Shown: positions 49,367 through 61,052 of the stretch, piece after piece
Layout: each line of letters begins with the position of its first letter
Position numbering within the stretch: position 1 is the first letter of the stretch
Assembly (NCBI RefSeq): GCF_001619985.1
Contig: NW_017264199.1
Location: 1,116,001-1,180,000 of the forward strand
Direction of reading: 5' to 3'
Source of the DNA: Xylona heveae TC161
Lineage: Eukaryota > Ascomycota > Xylonomycetes > Xylonales > Xylonaceae
DNA length: 64,000 nucleotides
Translations under genes and position numbers: made by a program
Notes under the pieces: generated by a model
Databases searched by the model: none
What the model was told of the DNA's origin: nothing
The model's input: the letters and a program-made list of their open reading frames with translations, nothing else

Positions 49367-49496
49367 GCTTCCGGGGGAGAACCGCTCAGATCATCAAAAA
49401 GATTCCATAACATACCACTGCCTGTAGCGTCTCCTCAACCTCTTCTCCGGGCGCGGGGCCCTTTTTTTGCTGCTGCTGGTGCTTCTTCGGGCCCAT
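46457..49496 (-). CDS. GCD6: translation initiation factor eIF2B, epsilon subunit
   Basis: Five exons (49496-49416, 48673-48617, 48557-48433, 48380-47200, 47139-46457) give 708 aa. The N-terminal nucleotidyltransferase-like domain reads LQAVVLADSFETRF, TLERPRCLLPLANIPLIEYT (joined from three exons). Then come left-handed beta-helix hexapeptide repeats (about 330-430: IGDGSEVGKSIIGRRCQIG and following). The C-terminal W2/eIF5C domain ends WWNDERSS..QFVEWLANAEEDSSEEEDSEEDDE, summarised by its ends, with the acidic-aromatic boxes that bind eIF2 and catalyse GDP/GTP exchange. eIF2B is the cytosolic exchange factor regulated through eIF2-alpha phosphorylation. Intron 1 is 742 bp, long for a fungus, and contains a CTG/CAG repeat. 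Exon 1 encodes a Gln/Lys-rich leader. A YNMANLAVSDSS junction confirms the last splice. Confidence 0.93.
49326..49366 (+). repeat. (GCT)n trinucleotide repeat, about 13-14 units
   Basis: 41 bp of uninterrupted GCT on the plus strand (AGC/CAG sense on the eIF2B epsilon transcript). It lies in intron 1 of that gene, 50-90 bp downstream of the 5' splice site. Confidence 0.9.
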
Positions 49497-51317
49497 TGTT
49501 TCCTCTACAAGCCTTTGTCCTCCTCCAGGAGTTCTCGCCTTCGTGTTGTTGTGCTTCGGCTTCGTAGGTAGATTCCTTGTTTTGCTGGATTCCCGCCGGA
49601 TCCCACTTGCAATTGACGAGCTGGCGGCTAGAGACGCGGCGGAAGTTTCGTAACGCAACTATTGACCTTTGACAGTGCTGTTCGATGCGTCAAATGCGCT
49701 TGGCGTTGCGGCCGAGAGTAGTCCGAGCCCGATGTCCTGCGAACTAGATACAGCACTGCAGCGAATTGACTAGACAAAACGCTATGGCACAGCCAGAAAA
49801 TAAAGATGTCCCTGGTTTCGGGTTTGCGCCTTGGGGTAGTTCGCGGCGCTATGCAGTGCTTGTAAAAAGGACCTATGTATGGCTCAACCGCGGGGCTCCG
49901 ATGGAATTGCTGGTGGGGGGACGTTTAGGTAGGTAAGGTATGTGTCACTGACAAAACTCCAAGTAGCTTACCGTAAATTGATTTTCGCGTAGGCGGTGTG
50001 GGCAGGCAATTCGCCAAACTGGATCTCGGATGCAAAGACACAACGTGAACGATCGGTTGACCTAAAGGCAGCCAGAATATTCGAGTTGCACTGAAGACGG
50101 TTACGAGGTAAAAGTTGAAAATGAAATATACTTAGCTTTGCTAAAGACTATCTAGGTAATTACATTCCGAGGGTGGTTAATTTTGACTATCATATGATTT
50201 TATATTGCGCAACACGCACCACGCTGGGCGCGGTCGTCACTTCCCGCCGCCAAAATACCCTACCTCCCTATGGTAGGTAGGAATATTCTGCTGGACTGTA
50301 CAGGGTAAAATAAAACCAGTGCACAAGGACTAACACTTCTGCGCCTGGGGAAGGAGATGAAAACATATGAACGACAAAAAGAATCAATATTTACATGAGA
50401 ATTGTAATACAAAATCCAAAAGTGTTCGCCAAGAAGTAAAAATATTAAGGTCAGGTACAGACGTGAGCTGGCATAAGAAAGCGAATAGATCCAACATAGA
50501 TCTGATGCCGCAGGAAATTTTATCTTGCAGGATGCCTCTTTAAGCACTTGCTAAATATACTCTAAATGCAACCATAAGCCGGACGCAAAATCTGGGCAGA
50601 GGTGCGGATCCTTGGACTGTGAACAGACAAACCCTTTGATATGATCTCATTCTGGTCTCGACCCCCTGAACTCTTGCGACGCGCAAGTCATATCAGGAGC
50701 CTGGTTTGGAAATCCACTGCTGGCGATTTTGGCCACCATTACGATGGGCGGCCTCTACCACGAGATTTGATATCCATCTGTCTTGGACGGTTCTCAGGGT
50801 CTAGATCCAACATCATGGATCGATCGACGGACGGAGTGTCGGCGAAATTGGCTGTCGGTATTTTCGAGCTCCGGGTTTTGACCAGGTCATGAGCTCAAGC
50901 TATAAACCACGTTCGCAGTTGCTAAGCTTTTGCTTTGTTTGTGCTTGTGAAAGGTGCTGAGACCCTTGCGTAGCATCCCTAAAACATTGTTTCGCGAATG
51001 TCTCACGAATCAAGGAGTGCAGTGTGCTCCCTAACCTCGGCACGGCAGCGAACCGATTGCAATCGATATGAGGACTCGGTTGGTTGCATAAAGGCACGTG
51101 TCGAAAACACACTTTCGTTTTGTTCCGCATTTTGCTGGTCTTTGGAGTTGCACGAGGATATCCAAAGTTTTGATTTGAATGGTATTGAATGAGGTATAGA
51201 AGTCGATAATGCCTAGAATTAAATGCTTGTCGTAAAATTATCAAAGTATAAACCGCTCACGGAAACGCCAATGGTGGAGATCGTTATATCTGAAAAAACT
51301 ATTTTTTGAATTTTAGC
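49497..51317. other. spacer between eIF2B epsilon and SKN7
   Basis: 1.8 kb; eIF2B epsilon promoter plus SKN7 3' region (both minus strand). ORFs up to 114 codons (50900-51244 minus) have no domain. Nothing else recognised. Confidence 0.45.
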
Positions 51318-53646
51318 TCATCCCGGGCCGCTCCGAGGCATGGTGTGCATTGCCGGATTCCCATGAGGAATAAACATTCGTTGCCGCTTTGGATCGTTTC
51401 CCATTTCATCACCACTTCCCAACTCGGATGCCTGCCGGCGGTGGCCTTGTTGCCTGGCCGCATTCATGGGCATTTGCGCTTGCGGGTATTGTAGGCCACC
51501 AGGATGCTGCACTGAACCATCCATACCATACGCGGTACGCATGGTCTGCATATACTCATCCGGTAGACTGTTTGCCGCCGTGGACACAGCTGAATATTGA
51601 CTGGGAGATTGCCAACTACTAGTTGCAGGCGATTTTCCGGGAGAATCCTCGTCCTTGAGCGATTGTCTTGTTGATCCCTGCGAGATGGACTGAACACCTG
51701 CGCCAGGAGCCTGACCAAGGGCCTCGATTCCTTCGGGCACTTTCTTGAGATGACCAAGGTGCTTCTCAAGGACATGAAGCAGGCCATCCTTGGTGAAAGG
51801 CTTTGGAAGAACGTCATTCATCCCTGTCAAATTTGAATTAGATGTTTTGATTTCGACTAGGAGTTGAAGGGAATAATAAAGAACATACCGTGCTGGAAAT
51901 ACATGGAAATGTCATCACTGCGAATATTGGACGTCATGGCAATGATTGGAGTGCTGTCGAATTGACGAATCAGATGGCAGGCCGAGACTCCATCGAGATT
52001 GGGCATAATGATATCCATCAAGACAAGGTCATACTTGGACCCGGCGTTCATCTTATTGACAGCTTCAAGCCCGTCAAGCTAGAAATGCGTTAGTTACGAA
52101 TTGCATGATGCAACAAGGATTGCTACACTTACAGCACTGTCAATGGCGCAACGGAATGAGTAGAGGAATTTGCTGCCAATGCGACGACAAGTAGGATCAT
52201 CCTCGACCAAAAGAATCTGAGGAGGGCGGATCCAGCCGGGGTCCACCTGGGTGCTCTTCTTCCGGCCTTCAGCAAATTGTTTGCGGGGATCATTCATATC
52301 GGCGTCCTTTGGCATCGGGTAAGGGATGTTGTTGATATGTTCGCTGTACATGGGATCGATGCCGTTCGTCTGCCCAACCGGATATACAATGTCCCCAAGG
52401 TCGTTGTTAGCCTTTGAAAACGCCAGCGCCTGGGCGGATGAGGCTGGGTGGCTCGTGGGCGTAACCCCATTGCGTAGCGCATCTGGAGGCGGGGTGGTAA
52501 GGGTGCCATTGATACGCATCTGCATCTCATTCATTTGCTCCAAGTTTCGGATGTTCAGTAAAATGTCCGCATTTGTCTCGTTGAGCAGTTTCGATGCGTT
52601 TTGCAGGGGCGAAGCCGGCTCGTCATCAAATTGAAGTTGCTGTGCCGGTGTGTCCACCGGCCCATTTCCCGCCAATGCCCCGGGACCGGGGCCCTGCGCA
52701 AACGGGTTTCCACCTATGCGGCTATCGCGTCGTTGGCGGGCATCGACCGAGTGTAAAAAACTCATGACGTTCTGCATCACATGTTCATGATTGACGACCG
52801 TCTTTTGAATGCCAATGAGTTCTTGTAGCAACATGGAGTGGTGAATGCTAAGTTCGTTATAACGCTCCTGCAGCTGCTGCAGCTGCTGTTGAGTGGCGAC
52901 CAACTGAGTGTTGACCAGGTCCATCTGCTGAGTAGCCAGGACTTCATCGCCGCCCTGGGCTTGCTTGCGGGGCGCCGGCGCTTTTCGACGAATGTTGTCG
53001 AGGGAATCTTTGTTGTTGGCCTTGAACTCCGGGTGCTTAAATTCCCATGCCTATTCTATCATTAGCGAACACAATTCTCGTGCCCTCTAAGCATTGGATA
53101 ACAAGAAGGGGAGGGCAAAAGAAAAAAAGAAAACCTACTCCAGGGCCATACGGCGATTGACCATTTTCCTCATTATTTTGTCGAACTTTGTGGAAATCAT
53201 ACTTATTCAGCTGGCGCACAAAACTGGCAAAATTGCTGTGCTTGAAATGTTTTGGCAGGATAGTCTTTGTGAATTTCTCATTCTGCAGAGCGACCTCAAG
53301 TTAGCATGCTAGGTATTCCCATATCGCATTTCCCAGGGCTCACGGCAACCGCACCTCAAGAACAACAAAACTATCACCTTCGTTGCCCCATCGAACTACA
53401 GATTCGTAACTAGGGTCCTCCAACATCCTATAAAAATCATTATCAGCACCTATTCAATCGCAAATTTGCGCAATCGCTCTGGAGATTTGGATATGCGGAG
53501 GCTCACTTGTAAAGTTTGCGAACCTAATTAGCCAGTCATTAGCCAACCCATTCTCGACTCTCGCCCATTGTGCAAATTTGTCTCTTGAAGGCACTTACAA
53601 AGTCGCTGGAGTTGTTGGAGCCCCCGCTCCCTTGATTGTCTCCCAT
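51318..53646 (-). CDS. SKN7: SKN7-type transcription factor / response regulator
   Basis: Seven exons (53646-53599, 53523-53507, 53427-53355, 53282-53139, 53050-52133, 52078-51889, 51823-51318) give 631 aa. An HSF-type DNA-binding domain (about residues 15-110: [36 protein letters not shown]) is followed by a Gln-rich coiled coil ([19 protein letters not shown]) and a receiver domain: acidic pocket VEDD (376-379), phospho-acceptor Asp about 422 in LVLMDIIMP, and the PKPF lysine about 471. The C-terminus is Ser/Pro/Gln-rich. SKN7 receives phosphate from the Sln1-Ypd1 type relay and works with AP-1 in oxidative-stress induction. Exon 2 is only 17 nt. All splice phases close and rebuild the HSF domain without gaps. 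Confidence 0.95.
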
Positions 53647-56600
53647 GATTGGAGGATGGACTCAGTCTTCTCCGAACTCAAACCAGGCAGTAAAGAGCGA
53701 GGGGTCGGATTCGAGATATGAAAGTTAATTGAGATGTGCCTATCGCGAGATATGGCGAGAGCTGGGCCCTATCGATGCAATACTAATATCTGCGGTTGAT
53801 GAAAATTTCGTATATAGGCAAACACGGCGTCTCTATTTCGTCTTCTTTTATTGATCCCCGGGCCTTTTTGGGGGCGCTTGAGTGACGCGATGGGCTGGCG
53901 ACCCAGTGGAAAGGAACAGTCCCGAGGAGATGATCTAATCTCTCGCCACGCCTGGGCGGAAAGCCACAATTCGGGAAAGCTCTCGGCTGTACAATAAGGT
54001 GAAGAAATATATTATAGCAAACGCAAAGTCGCTAAATGTCAAGGATAAGGAAGCAGTGGGTTGTGATGTTGGGAAGGAAAAAGTGTAATGAGAAAGAGAG
54101 TCGTGAGGGAGGAGAGATCGGGGACGAACAGGGCATGCCGAAGTTTCCAGTTGAGATTAGGTAGACTGGCAGGTTAGAAGGGGACTGACCCTCTTTTTGG
54201 GGGGGCCCAATGTGTGTGTGTGTGTGTGGGCGGATGAGGATGATTTAGTGAGTGTTAGGGGACGGAGGGAGCGTCGTCGGTGGGTAACGAGTCGACGTTG
54301 GTTCCGTCGAGGCAGATCAACGAGTCGGTGTCTTCTGTACACGACCCTTCGTTTTTTTTCCCCTTTGGCTCGTTTCTAAGGTTTGCTTGCACGACTGGCA
54401 CGACGAAGCTTTCAAGAGGAGACATTTTGGTTAGTGACCGGGAGTGGATAAGGCGGACATTTTTTTGCAGGACTCGGTCGGGTTTAGATTCACCTGGGCT
54501 GCGGGCGTTCCGGGAGACCAAAAGGGAAAGAGACAGGGAAAAGGCTCAGGTTTAGCCTGCGTTGGCGTGGTGGAGAGGGTGTGGGCGAATGCATGGTGTC
54601 TGTATGGAGCAAATGGGGGGGGTGCGTGTGAGGTCAAGTCAAATCTCAAATGGGACTTTTGCTGTTGCGGCGTGGAAAGAGTGCGCAAGGAAGACGAAGC
54701 ATAACCAGCAAAAGTGACCTAACGAACCTTTGTAGCGTTGAGATGGCGTGGAGACGACAGTTATCGGAGTAGACGGTGCGTCTTCTCGTCCCCAACTGAC
54801 GGATCCCTCGAGGAGGAGCGAAGAGAGACGCTCCGGGATAAGAAATGAAATGGTTAGAAAAGGTATCCAGTACCTACAGAGCCACATGTCCAGAGAGCAT
54901 CACCGCGTATCTCTACTGCCGATTCATTTAAGCCACGTCCCCCCCAAAACGGACAAAAGCCGCTGCAGGTGCTCCGCAGAGAACGCAACCCCCAGTCACG
55001 TCAAATCTCTGATAGTTACAAGTAATGCTGTTATCATCCCTTCTACTCGGGACAACCTCTCAACCTCTTGAGATGAAGCGAGTAGTCAACTGAACGATCG
55101 AGAGACATATTCTCTATTAAACATCGAGCCAACGGACCTCTAGACCTCGTTGGAACCCTTTCATTGTGCCCCTTTGTTTCTGAGACTGCCAGGCTGGCGT
55201 ACTCAGGGCAAACCAAAGACCTAGGCCTTGTCGGACCGAACAATGTCTTTGACAATCATCATGGCTCTCGATCAACCCGCGAGATCTACGATCGTCGTCA
55301 GTTGAACTCGTAACCTACCTTTAGGTAGTCCGTAGGTACACAAGGAACGTCTTTTTAAAACTGTAGACTTGTACCCTACCAGCAGAGGGGAAAGCCGCAC
55401 AAAAAAAGCACGGGACGCATGACGGGTTCCGTGGAAAAATTGAGCTTAAGCCCAGCCAACGGAGCGCTGTTGATCGCCGCCCCGTCATGTCAAGTAGACA
55501 GACACCCCAGGAAAAATAAAGGAAGCAGAATGGTCAAACACAAAGGCTGAAGCGAGCGTAGTTGTGATTTGCGGACATCATTGAGGCATCACGCCCAATT
55601 AAGCGCAGTGGCATTGCAACCCCCGGTCACAGCTCAACATAAAAGGCAGAACAGGAAAGAGATCGGCCGTCGATCTTGCCCCTAAGAGCAACGAACAAGA
55701 CGCATCTCATCTTCAGGGGTGCCTTTCATCTTCCTAATTCTCTCGGTAATCAGCTGCCCATTGATCCCCAGCGCAAAGCAGTCTCTGCGTGCGGGTACAG
55801 TGCTCTGGTACTCCTGCGGTAGGTAGCCTCAGCGTTGGATCAACACTGAGTGGTAGAGTGGAGGACGCTGGCAGAAACTTAAAAACGAGTTTTACCGTTC
55901 AAGGGTCCCGGCGCTGGTACCGGGTTCGACGACGGCTCTTCTCCATAAAAGGACTGCTCCAAGACGTCCAAATTCTATACAGGGCGACAGCTCTACGTCA
56001 TACAACGTAAACACCTATCCGTTAACTAATTACTTGGAAACTCAAGAACTTTGGGCTCTAAACCCCTGGCAGAAAGTATTAGATTTTCTCTCTGTGTTTG
56101 CCATGTTTTTGCCAGTGGCGATCGTTGAGAGCCAAACGATTATTTCCTATGATGACCAACCTCTGCACATCAAATCGTCAATCGCCTTCGCTCCTGGGTA
56201 TGTTTTCCGAGCAGAGGCATATGCTAGTAGAGTTGTATGATTCTCTTTTTCCTCATTCAGAGTGGCACTTTGTAAGACTGTTGCTGTAACTAAGGTATGA
56301 CGCTGCAAACTTGCGACCCCACAATATACCACATTGTCATTACAGAGCTCCGTCACATTCGAAATAACGAAATCTCGTCACTGACGTTAAATGCCCTGGC
56401 ATTTGCAATGGATGCATTTCAGCGCCTATTCCCCTGCCCTCACAATGTGTGTTCTTAAGTTATTGTTGCCATCCTAGCTAGGAGAAAAGTAGCTCACTGC
56501 CAGTGTTGAGCTGTGGCTATCATGGAACATAACGCCATCTTCCTGGATCCGTGAGAGGTCCTTGGGACTCTCATAACAAACGCTTCTCGCATCCAATTCT

Positions 56601-57249
56601 GTCCAATAGCCCAATGTCCAGTGTCGAAGATGCAAACGAAAAAGCAAGCTGCATTGACCCACAAATCTTTCAAAAATGCCTGTTCTATAATCTTCTTCGC
56701 GGTTGCTGAAGGATGAGATGACTCCGGCGAGAACTGATCTGGACATATTCGGTTTGCGGATGAGTTGTGGTCTGTACTCGTCTAACAACTTTGAATAGTT
56801 GTTTCCTTTTCAATCGAATTGATTGACCGAGCAGCTTCAAAGGCTTTGATCATCACACTCACATCGCGAATATTTAGGACTGATCCATGCTTATGAAAGT
56901 ATATTTATTATTATGTGCCAAATATAGAGTGAGCTGTATTATAGATGATGCTCATAAATAGAAACAGAAGAAATATATAGTATAAAAGAGAAGCCATGAT
57001 TAATGCAGATGCAAATAGGCAATGCTTCGCCATAAGACTTCGAAAATCAAAAGAATTGCTTTTGGCCGTCATATCATTCCGTCATTCTATATTCGAAGAG
57101 CCGCCCTTTTTACAACCTCAAATCCATATGTGCCAAGTTTAATGTGGTTCCCGGAATTGATCTCATCATACGTTGCAGCAATGCAGCAGACAGGCATGAT
57201 TCGAAAATTGGCTTGGATGCCAACGAAGGGGCCGAATTGAACCGTTGAC
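53647..57249. other. SKN7 upstream region and gene-poor spacer
   Basis: 3.6 kb. A minus-strand ORF of 88 codons (54255-54521), with an internal ATG giving MSPLESFVVPVVQANLRN, lies about 600 bp before the SKN7 start and could be an upstream ORF of a long SKN7 leader or chance. A (GT)n run lies at 54212-54227. Other ORFs (55789-56240 plus, 56474-56788 minus) show no domain. Nothing else recognised. Confidence 0.45.
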
Positions 57250-57801
57250 TTAAGCGGTAGTCACAGTCATGGGAATCTCCATGACATCCGGGATGTAGCA
57301 GTATCGAGTGCCTTGAGGGAGGTCCTCGCAGACTTGCTCGCTGGTATATTTGTAGGCGATAGAACCAGATTGAGTGGTAGTAGTACCATCAGCACTAGAA
57401 AGATAAAATGTTAGCATCCGATGAAGATGGAAAAGAGAAGTGTGGATAAGAGCTTACTTATTCTGGACATGCTTGAGACTGATGGTGCCAGGCCACTCGA
57501 AAGAGATACCAGTTCCACAGTTGAACCAGATCGGATAAGTGTGAGTGACGGGGATGAATTGCAGCGAGGCAGCGCAGATCTGGCGGTAGCCAGTAGTCCA
57601 TTCGCTTTCAATCTCGAAGCGAATGGTGTTGTAGCCGGCAGGCTGAGCGAAGACTGTGGAGTAATTGTAGACCTTCCACGTCTCTTGAACGACAGGAGTA
57701 GTGGTGTTGCTCGATTGACGAGCAGACAAAGTTGGCATGGCGTAGGAGAGAGAGGTGCTGAGGAAGCCAAGAGCGGCGATGATGGTGGCCCAGGGATGCA
57801 T
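57250..57801 (-). CDS. small secreted protein with AA1-like (Alt a 1-like) cysteine layout
   Basis: Two exons (57801-57458, 57394-57250; 63-bp intron) give 162 aa. The first 18-20 residues (MHPWATIIAALGFLSTSLSYA) are a signal peptide, possibly with a short propeptide ending in AR. The mature part has four cysteines: RQIC, WFNCGTG, VCEDL and RYCYIP, enough for two disulfides, in a beta-strand-rich chain. The order ETWKVYNYS, YNTIRFEI, C, WFNCG-IxFEW, C, C resembles the AA1-like domain of Alt a 1, a fungal secreted beta-barrel and allergen. This match is by pattern only. An upstream in-frame ATG at 57939 would bury the signal peptide, so I chose 57801. It is isolated, with about 1.8 kb to the next gene, and its role is unknown. 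Confidence 0.75.
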
Positions 57802-59602
57802 CTTGATGGTATTGAAGATTGTCTGAGAAAGACGAATAGATGGTTGATCAGTCTCTTGGTGGGGAGAGGAATTAATGGAGTGTTTTGAATGCTTTGTATG
57901 CTTGAGATGCTTGGATTGGTTGCTGCTGCTGATGCTCATTCTTGGACGGCGGATGAGGATGCTTTTATAAGAAATTCTAGTTGACTTCAGCGGTGCGATC
58001 TCGCACGTCTAGTAAAGCAGATTGCCAGTGTTTTGTGGGGGCTGTCAGACAATGGACTGGGGGTGCCGACAAGCAGGTAGACCCTTGCACAGCACTGCAA
58101 CCCTTGAGGGATAGCACGCTGACACCTCGGGTAAATTGATTAAGTTGGGCTGGCCCACTGTTGGACGTACCGCACCGTAACACGTCCGTTGTACGAAGGA
58201 CGCCGACGGCGGAGTCCAGCCGACTCTGCTGGATGTCTTTGAGAGCGGGCGACGATCCAGGGGGATCCGGGGCAATGACGAGACGGTGACGGGAGTACAC
58301 GGGCGTACACGGGCGTCGGGCTGGGGGTCGATTGGACAATGGATGTCTCTCTTGTCGAGCACGGGGGCTTGGGCCGAGAGCGGATGGCAAAGGAAAGACA
58401 GTTGAGAAGTTACGGGAGGTATAACGAAGAGGTTTAAGCAGCGTTGGCTCTGGACTTGCCCCTGGCTTGAAGAGCAGGAGGGGGGCGTTGGTGGCCGGAC
58501 CTGCGGGCACTTGGGCGGGCTGCCGCCGCAGCTAGAAGAAAAGAGGTGCCGGGTAGCAACGTGAGACTTAGTTAACCACCAGACCCAGAGCAGGTAGAAC
58601 CCACAATAGGTCTTACTGGGCGCAGCTTATTATTGCCTGTCTCGTATTCAAGTACGGGTACTCTCCTTGTTGGGGCCAAACACGAGGCGAGCGGCAGTTC
58701 CACAAGCTGCAAGACCGACGACACCTTTGGACTTTCTATTTTATTGTATTTTTTTTATTTTTCTGGCGCAGATCAGACCCTCCATAGCCAATTGAGACCT
58801 TTCATTTTATTATGCTTGTCGGTGCACAGACAAAGGCGCAGCCCTCAGCCCCCAAGTATTTCGTGCGAGGTGCCTCTTCTACCATCCAGACTGTAATTCG
58901 TGCGTTCACTCCGCAATAGGAGGTCTGATCGGACTGATGATGCACGAGTCACTATTATGAAAGCTATTTCAAGCGAGCATATTGTCAATGTCAGCAAAAA
59001 CAAAGTTTGTGCCAAGCAAGATATGCAACTCAATCTATGAATTAATTTAATTATAGCTGGTTCGGGGGTTGTAGCTCAGAACTGCTATGCATAGCAACCA
59101 TTTAGGGATAATTTGTGCATGCAGACAGCCGAAACCCCAGTGGTACTTCTTCTCACGCGGAGCGTCTTGTAGAAAATTTGTATATCGTAGTATATCCCCT
59201 ACGTCATGCAGCTAATATCAACTTCCGACAAGATTGCCAAATGGGGATGTCAACAAGACAGTTCCTACACCATCTTCTACCTACCTATACATACCTACGT
59301 CCCAGTTAGGACAGCAAATTCAACGCACCGCCAACATTCAATCCCATTGCTAGGATTACTCTGCTTGAGAGTCAAAGCGAGGCTTTCACACGGTAAGTTT
59401 TACTTCTTTGATTGATTTCACCAGCTCCCAGGAATTGCGTCTGCGGGAGATTGTACCCGGGTCCGTGAACAATGCGCGAAAGAAGAATGAAGATCTCATC
59501 CCAAGCAGCTAACCGTCTCTCATCTCCTCAGCAGTGCAACGCAACCTTAGACAATCCCTACATCATTGACAATTGATTCCAATTTTGGAAACTCTTTGCA
59601 AC
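57802..59602. other. divergent spacer, secreted protein / peroxiredoxin
   Basis: 1.8 kb between divergent starts. No gene recognised; minus-strand ORFs near 57977-58510 have no domain. Holds both promoters. Confidence 0.45.
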
Positions 59603-61052
59603 ATGTTTGCCGCTCGACGTATCGCTACCGCTGTTCCCCGCGCGGCAACTCTTCCCCGTCGCGCCCTCTTCCATTCAACTACCCCAGCTGCCGTTCAAGT
59701 GGGCGACAAGATCCCTGACTTGGATGCCTTGGTGGAAAACTCACCTGGAAACAAGGTCAACCTGTCCAAAGAGTTGACGGGTAAAGGCCTCATCATTGGT
59801 GTTCCCGCTGCCTTCAGTGAGTCGGACCCTGCAGAGACCATGTTGCACCTGCAGCCTGGGGTCGTCATGGACATTCTCCCCCTGCCCTACCTACATTGAA
59901 TTCTGCGTGTAATTGAGTCAATTACTTGTTTTCGTGCTATGTACATGCACGATCAATATCATATCTGCTGAAATTCATTACACACCGACATTTCACGATG
60001 ACTTATGAAACCCATTTTACCAGCAGCCGCAGCAAACAAAGAAATCATTTGTGGGAGGAGATGAGCTGACCCTTTGGCTTTGATGCATGTTCCTAGGCCC
60101 GGCATGCTCTGAGTCACATATTCCTGGATACATCAATCACAAGTCGCTAAAGGAGGCTGGCAAGGTCTTTGTTGTTGCCGTCAACGATCCATTTGTGTAT
60201 GTGAATTCCGCCCTGTCCCTCGAGTGCGCTTCATTAAGCATGTCGATCAGACACGTTGGAGAATGTGACTAGACAATTTACCCAAAGTTCTTACTGACGA
60301 CCTTCTCACAGCACCAAAGCATGGGCAACATCTCTTGATCCCCAAGGACAGAGTGGAGTATGTCGGATTCATTTCTTTCATTCCAACCTCTTCTTTGCCG
60401 CCATCGCGTCACTTTCCCCAGAATTTCTTGCGCCACAAAGCGCCTCATACGCCTGAGACCTAAATGTGACCGTTGCATCCGATGTCCAAATGGCACTCTG
60501 CGCGTCACTTGTGTAGTTTCTGAAAATACCACCGGGTGGTGAGCGGACACTTGGACCACTCGTTTGCCATCTTCTACTCCCATCCACTGCTCTGTACAAC
60601 AATCCTTCTGGAGTCAACCTCCTGAAGACCTCTTTTCCCTATAGGTCTCCTTTCATCATCTTTGTGTTCGCACATGATTAGGGGCCAACTGTGTGTCTTG
60701 TCACATCTCTACAGAATTCTGACCACTTTCTCTTACAGATTCGTTTCCTCGGTGATCCATCTGGTCAGTTCACCGACGCTCTTGACCTTGCCTTCGACGG
60801 CAAGGCGATCTTCGGTGGAAACCGAAGCAAGCGGTACGCCCTTGTCATTGAAGACGGCAAGGTCAAAGAGGCCCACGTTGAGCCGGACAACACTGGTCTG
60901 AAGGGTACGTATGACCAGTCTTCCTCTTTTTGATTCTGTTGCGCCTTGTGTCTTCCCCTGGTCAAGCAACTCCGCAATTCCGCTTTCAACATGTATGCTA
61001 ATATTAACTGATTCAACCAGTCTCCGCCGCTGACGCTGTCTTGGGTGCTTAA
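59603..61052 (+). CDS. peroxiredoxin, PRX5/AhpE-like, mitochondrial
   Basis: Five exons (59603-59816, 60097-60196, 60312-60357, 60739-60904, 61021-61052) give 185 aa. The first about 28 residues (MFAARRIATAVPRAATLPRRALF) are a mitochondrial presequence. The Prx5 core starts VQVGDKIPDLDALVE; the peroxidatic site, assembled across intron 1, reads PAAFSPACSESHIPGY with Cys about 75 (Ser replaces the usual Thr of PxxxTxxC). FLGDPSGQFTDALDL and RYALVIEDGKV complete the thioredoxin fold. I see no second cysteine, so it is a 1-Cys enzyme. It reduces hydroperoxides, likely in the matrix. Introns 1 and 3 are long (280 and 381 bp). SKN7 in the same window is a known regulator of such genes in yeast, but linkage is not evidence of regulation here. 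Confidence 0.93.

Noticed and set aside
55789-56788. Scattered ORFs of 60-104 codons as a possible gene
   Set aside because: They change strand and frame, carry no motif and cannot be joined by plausible introns.
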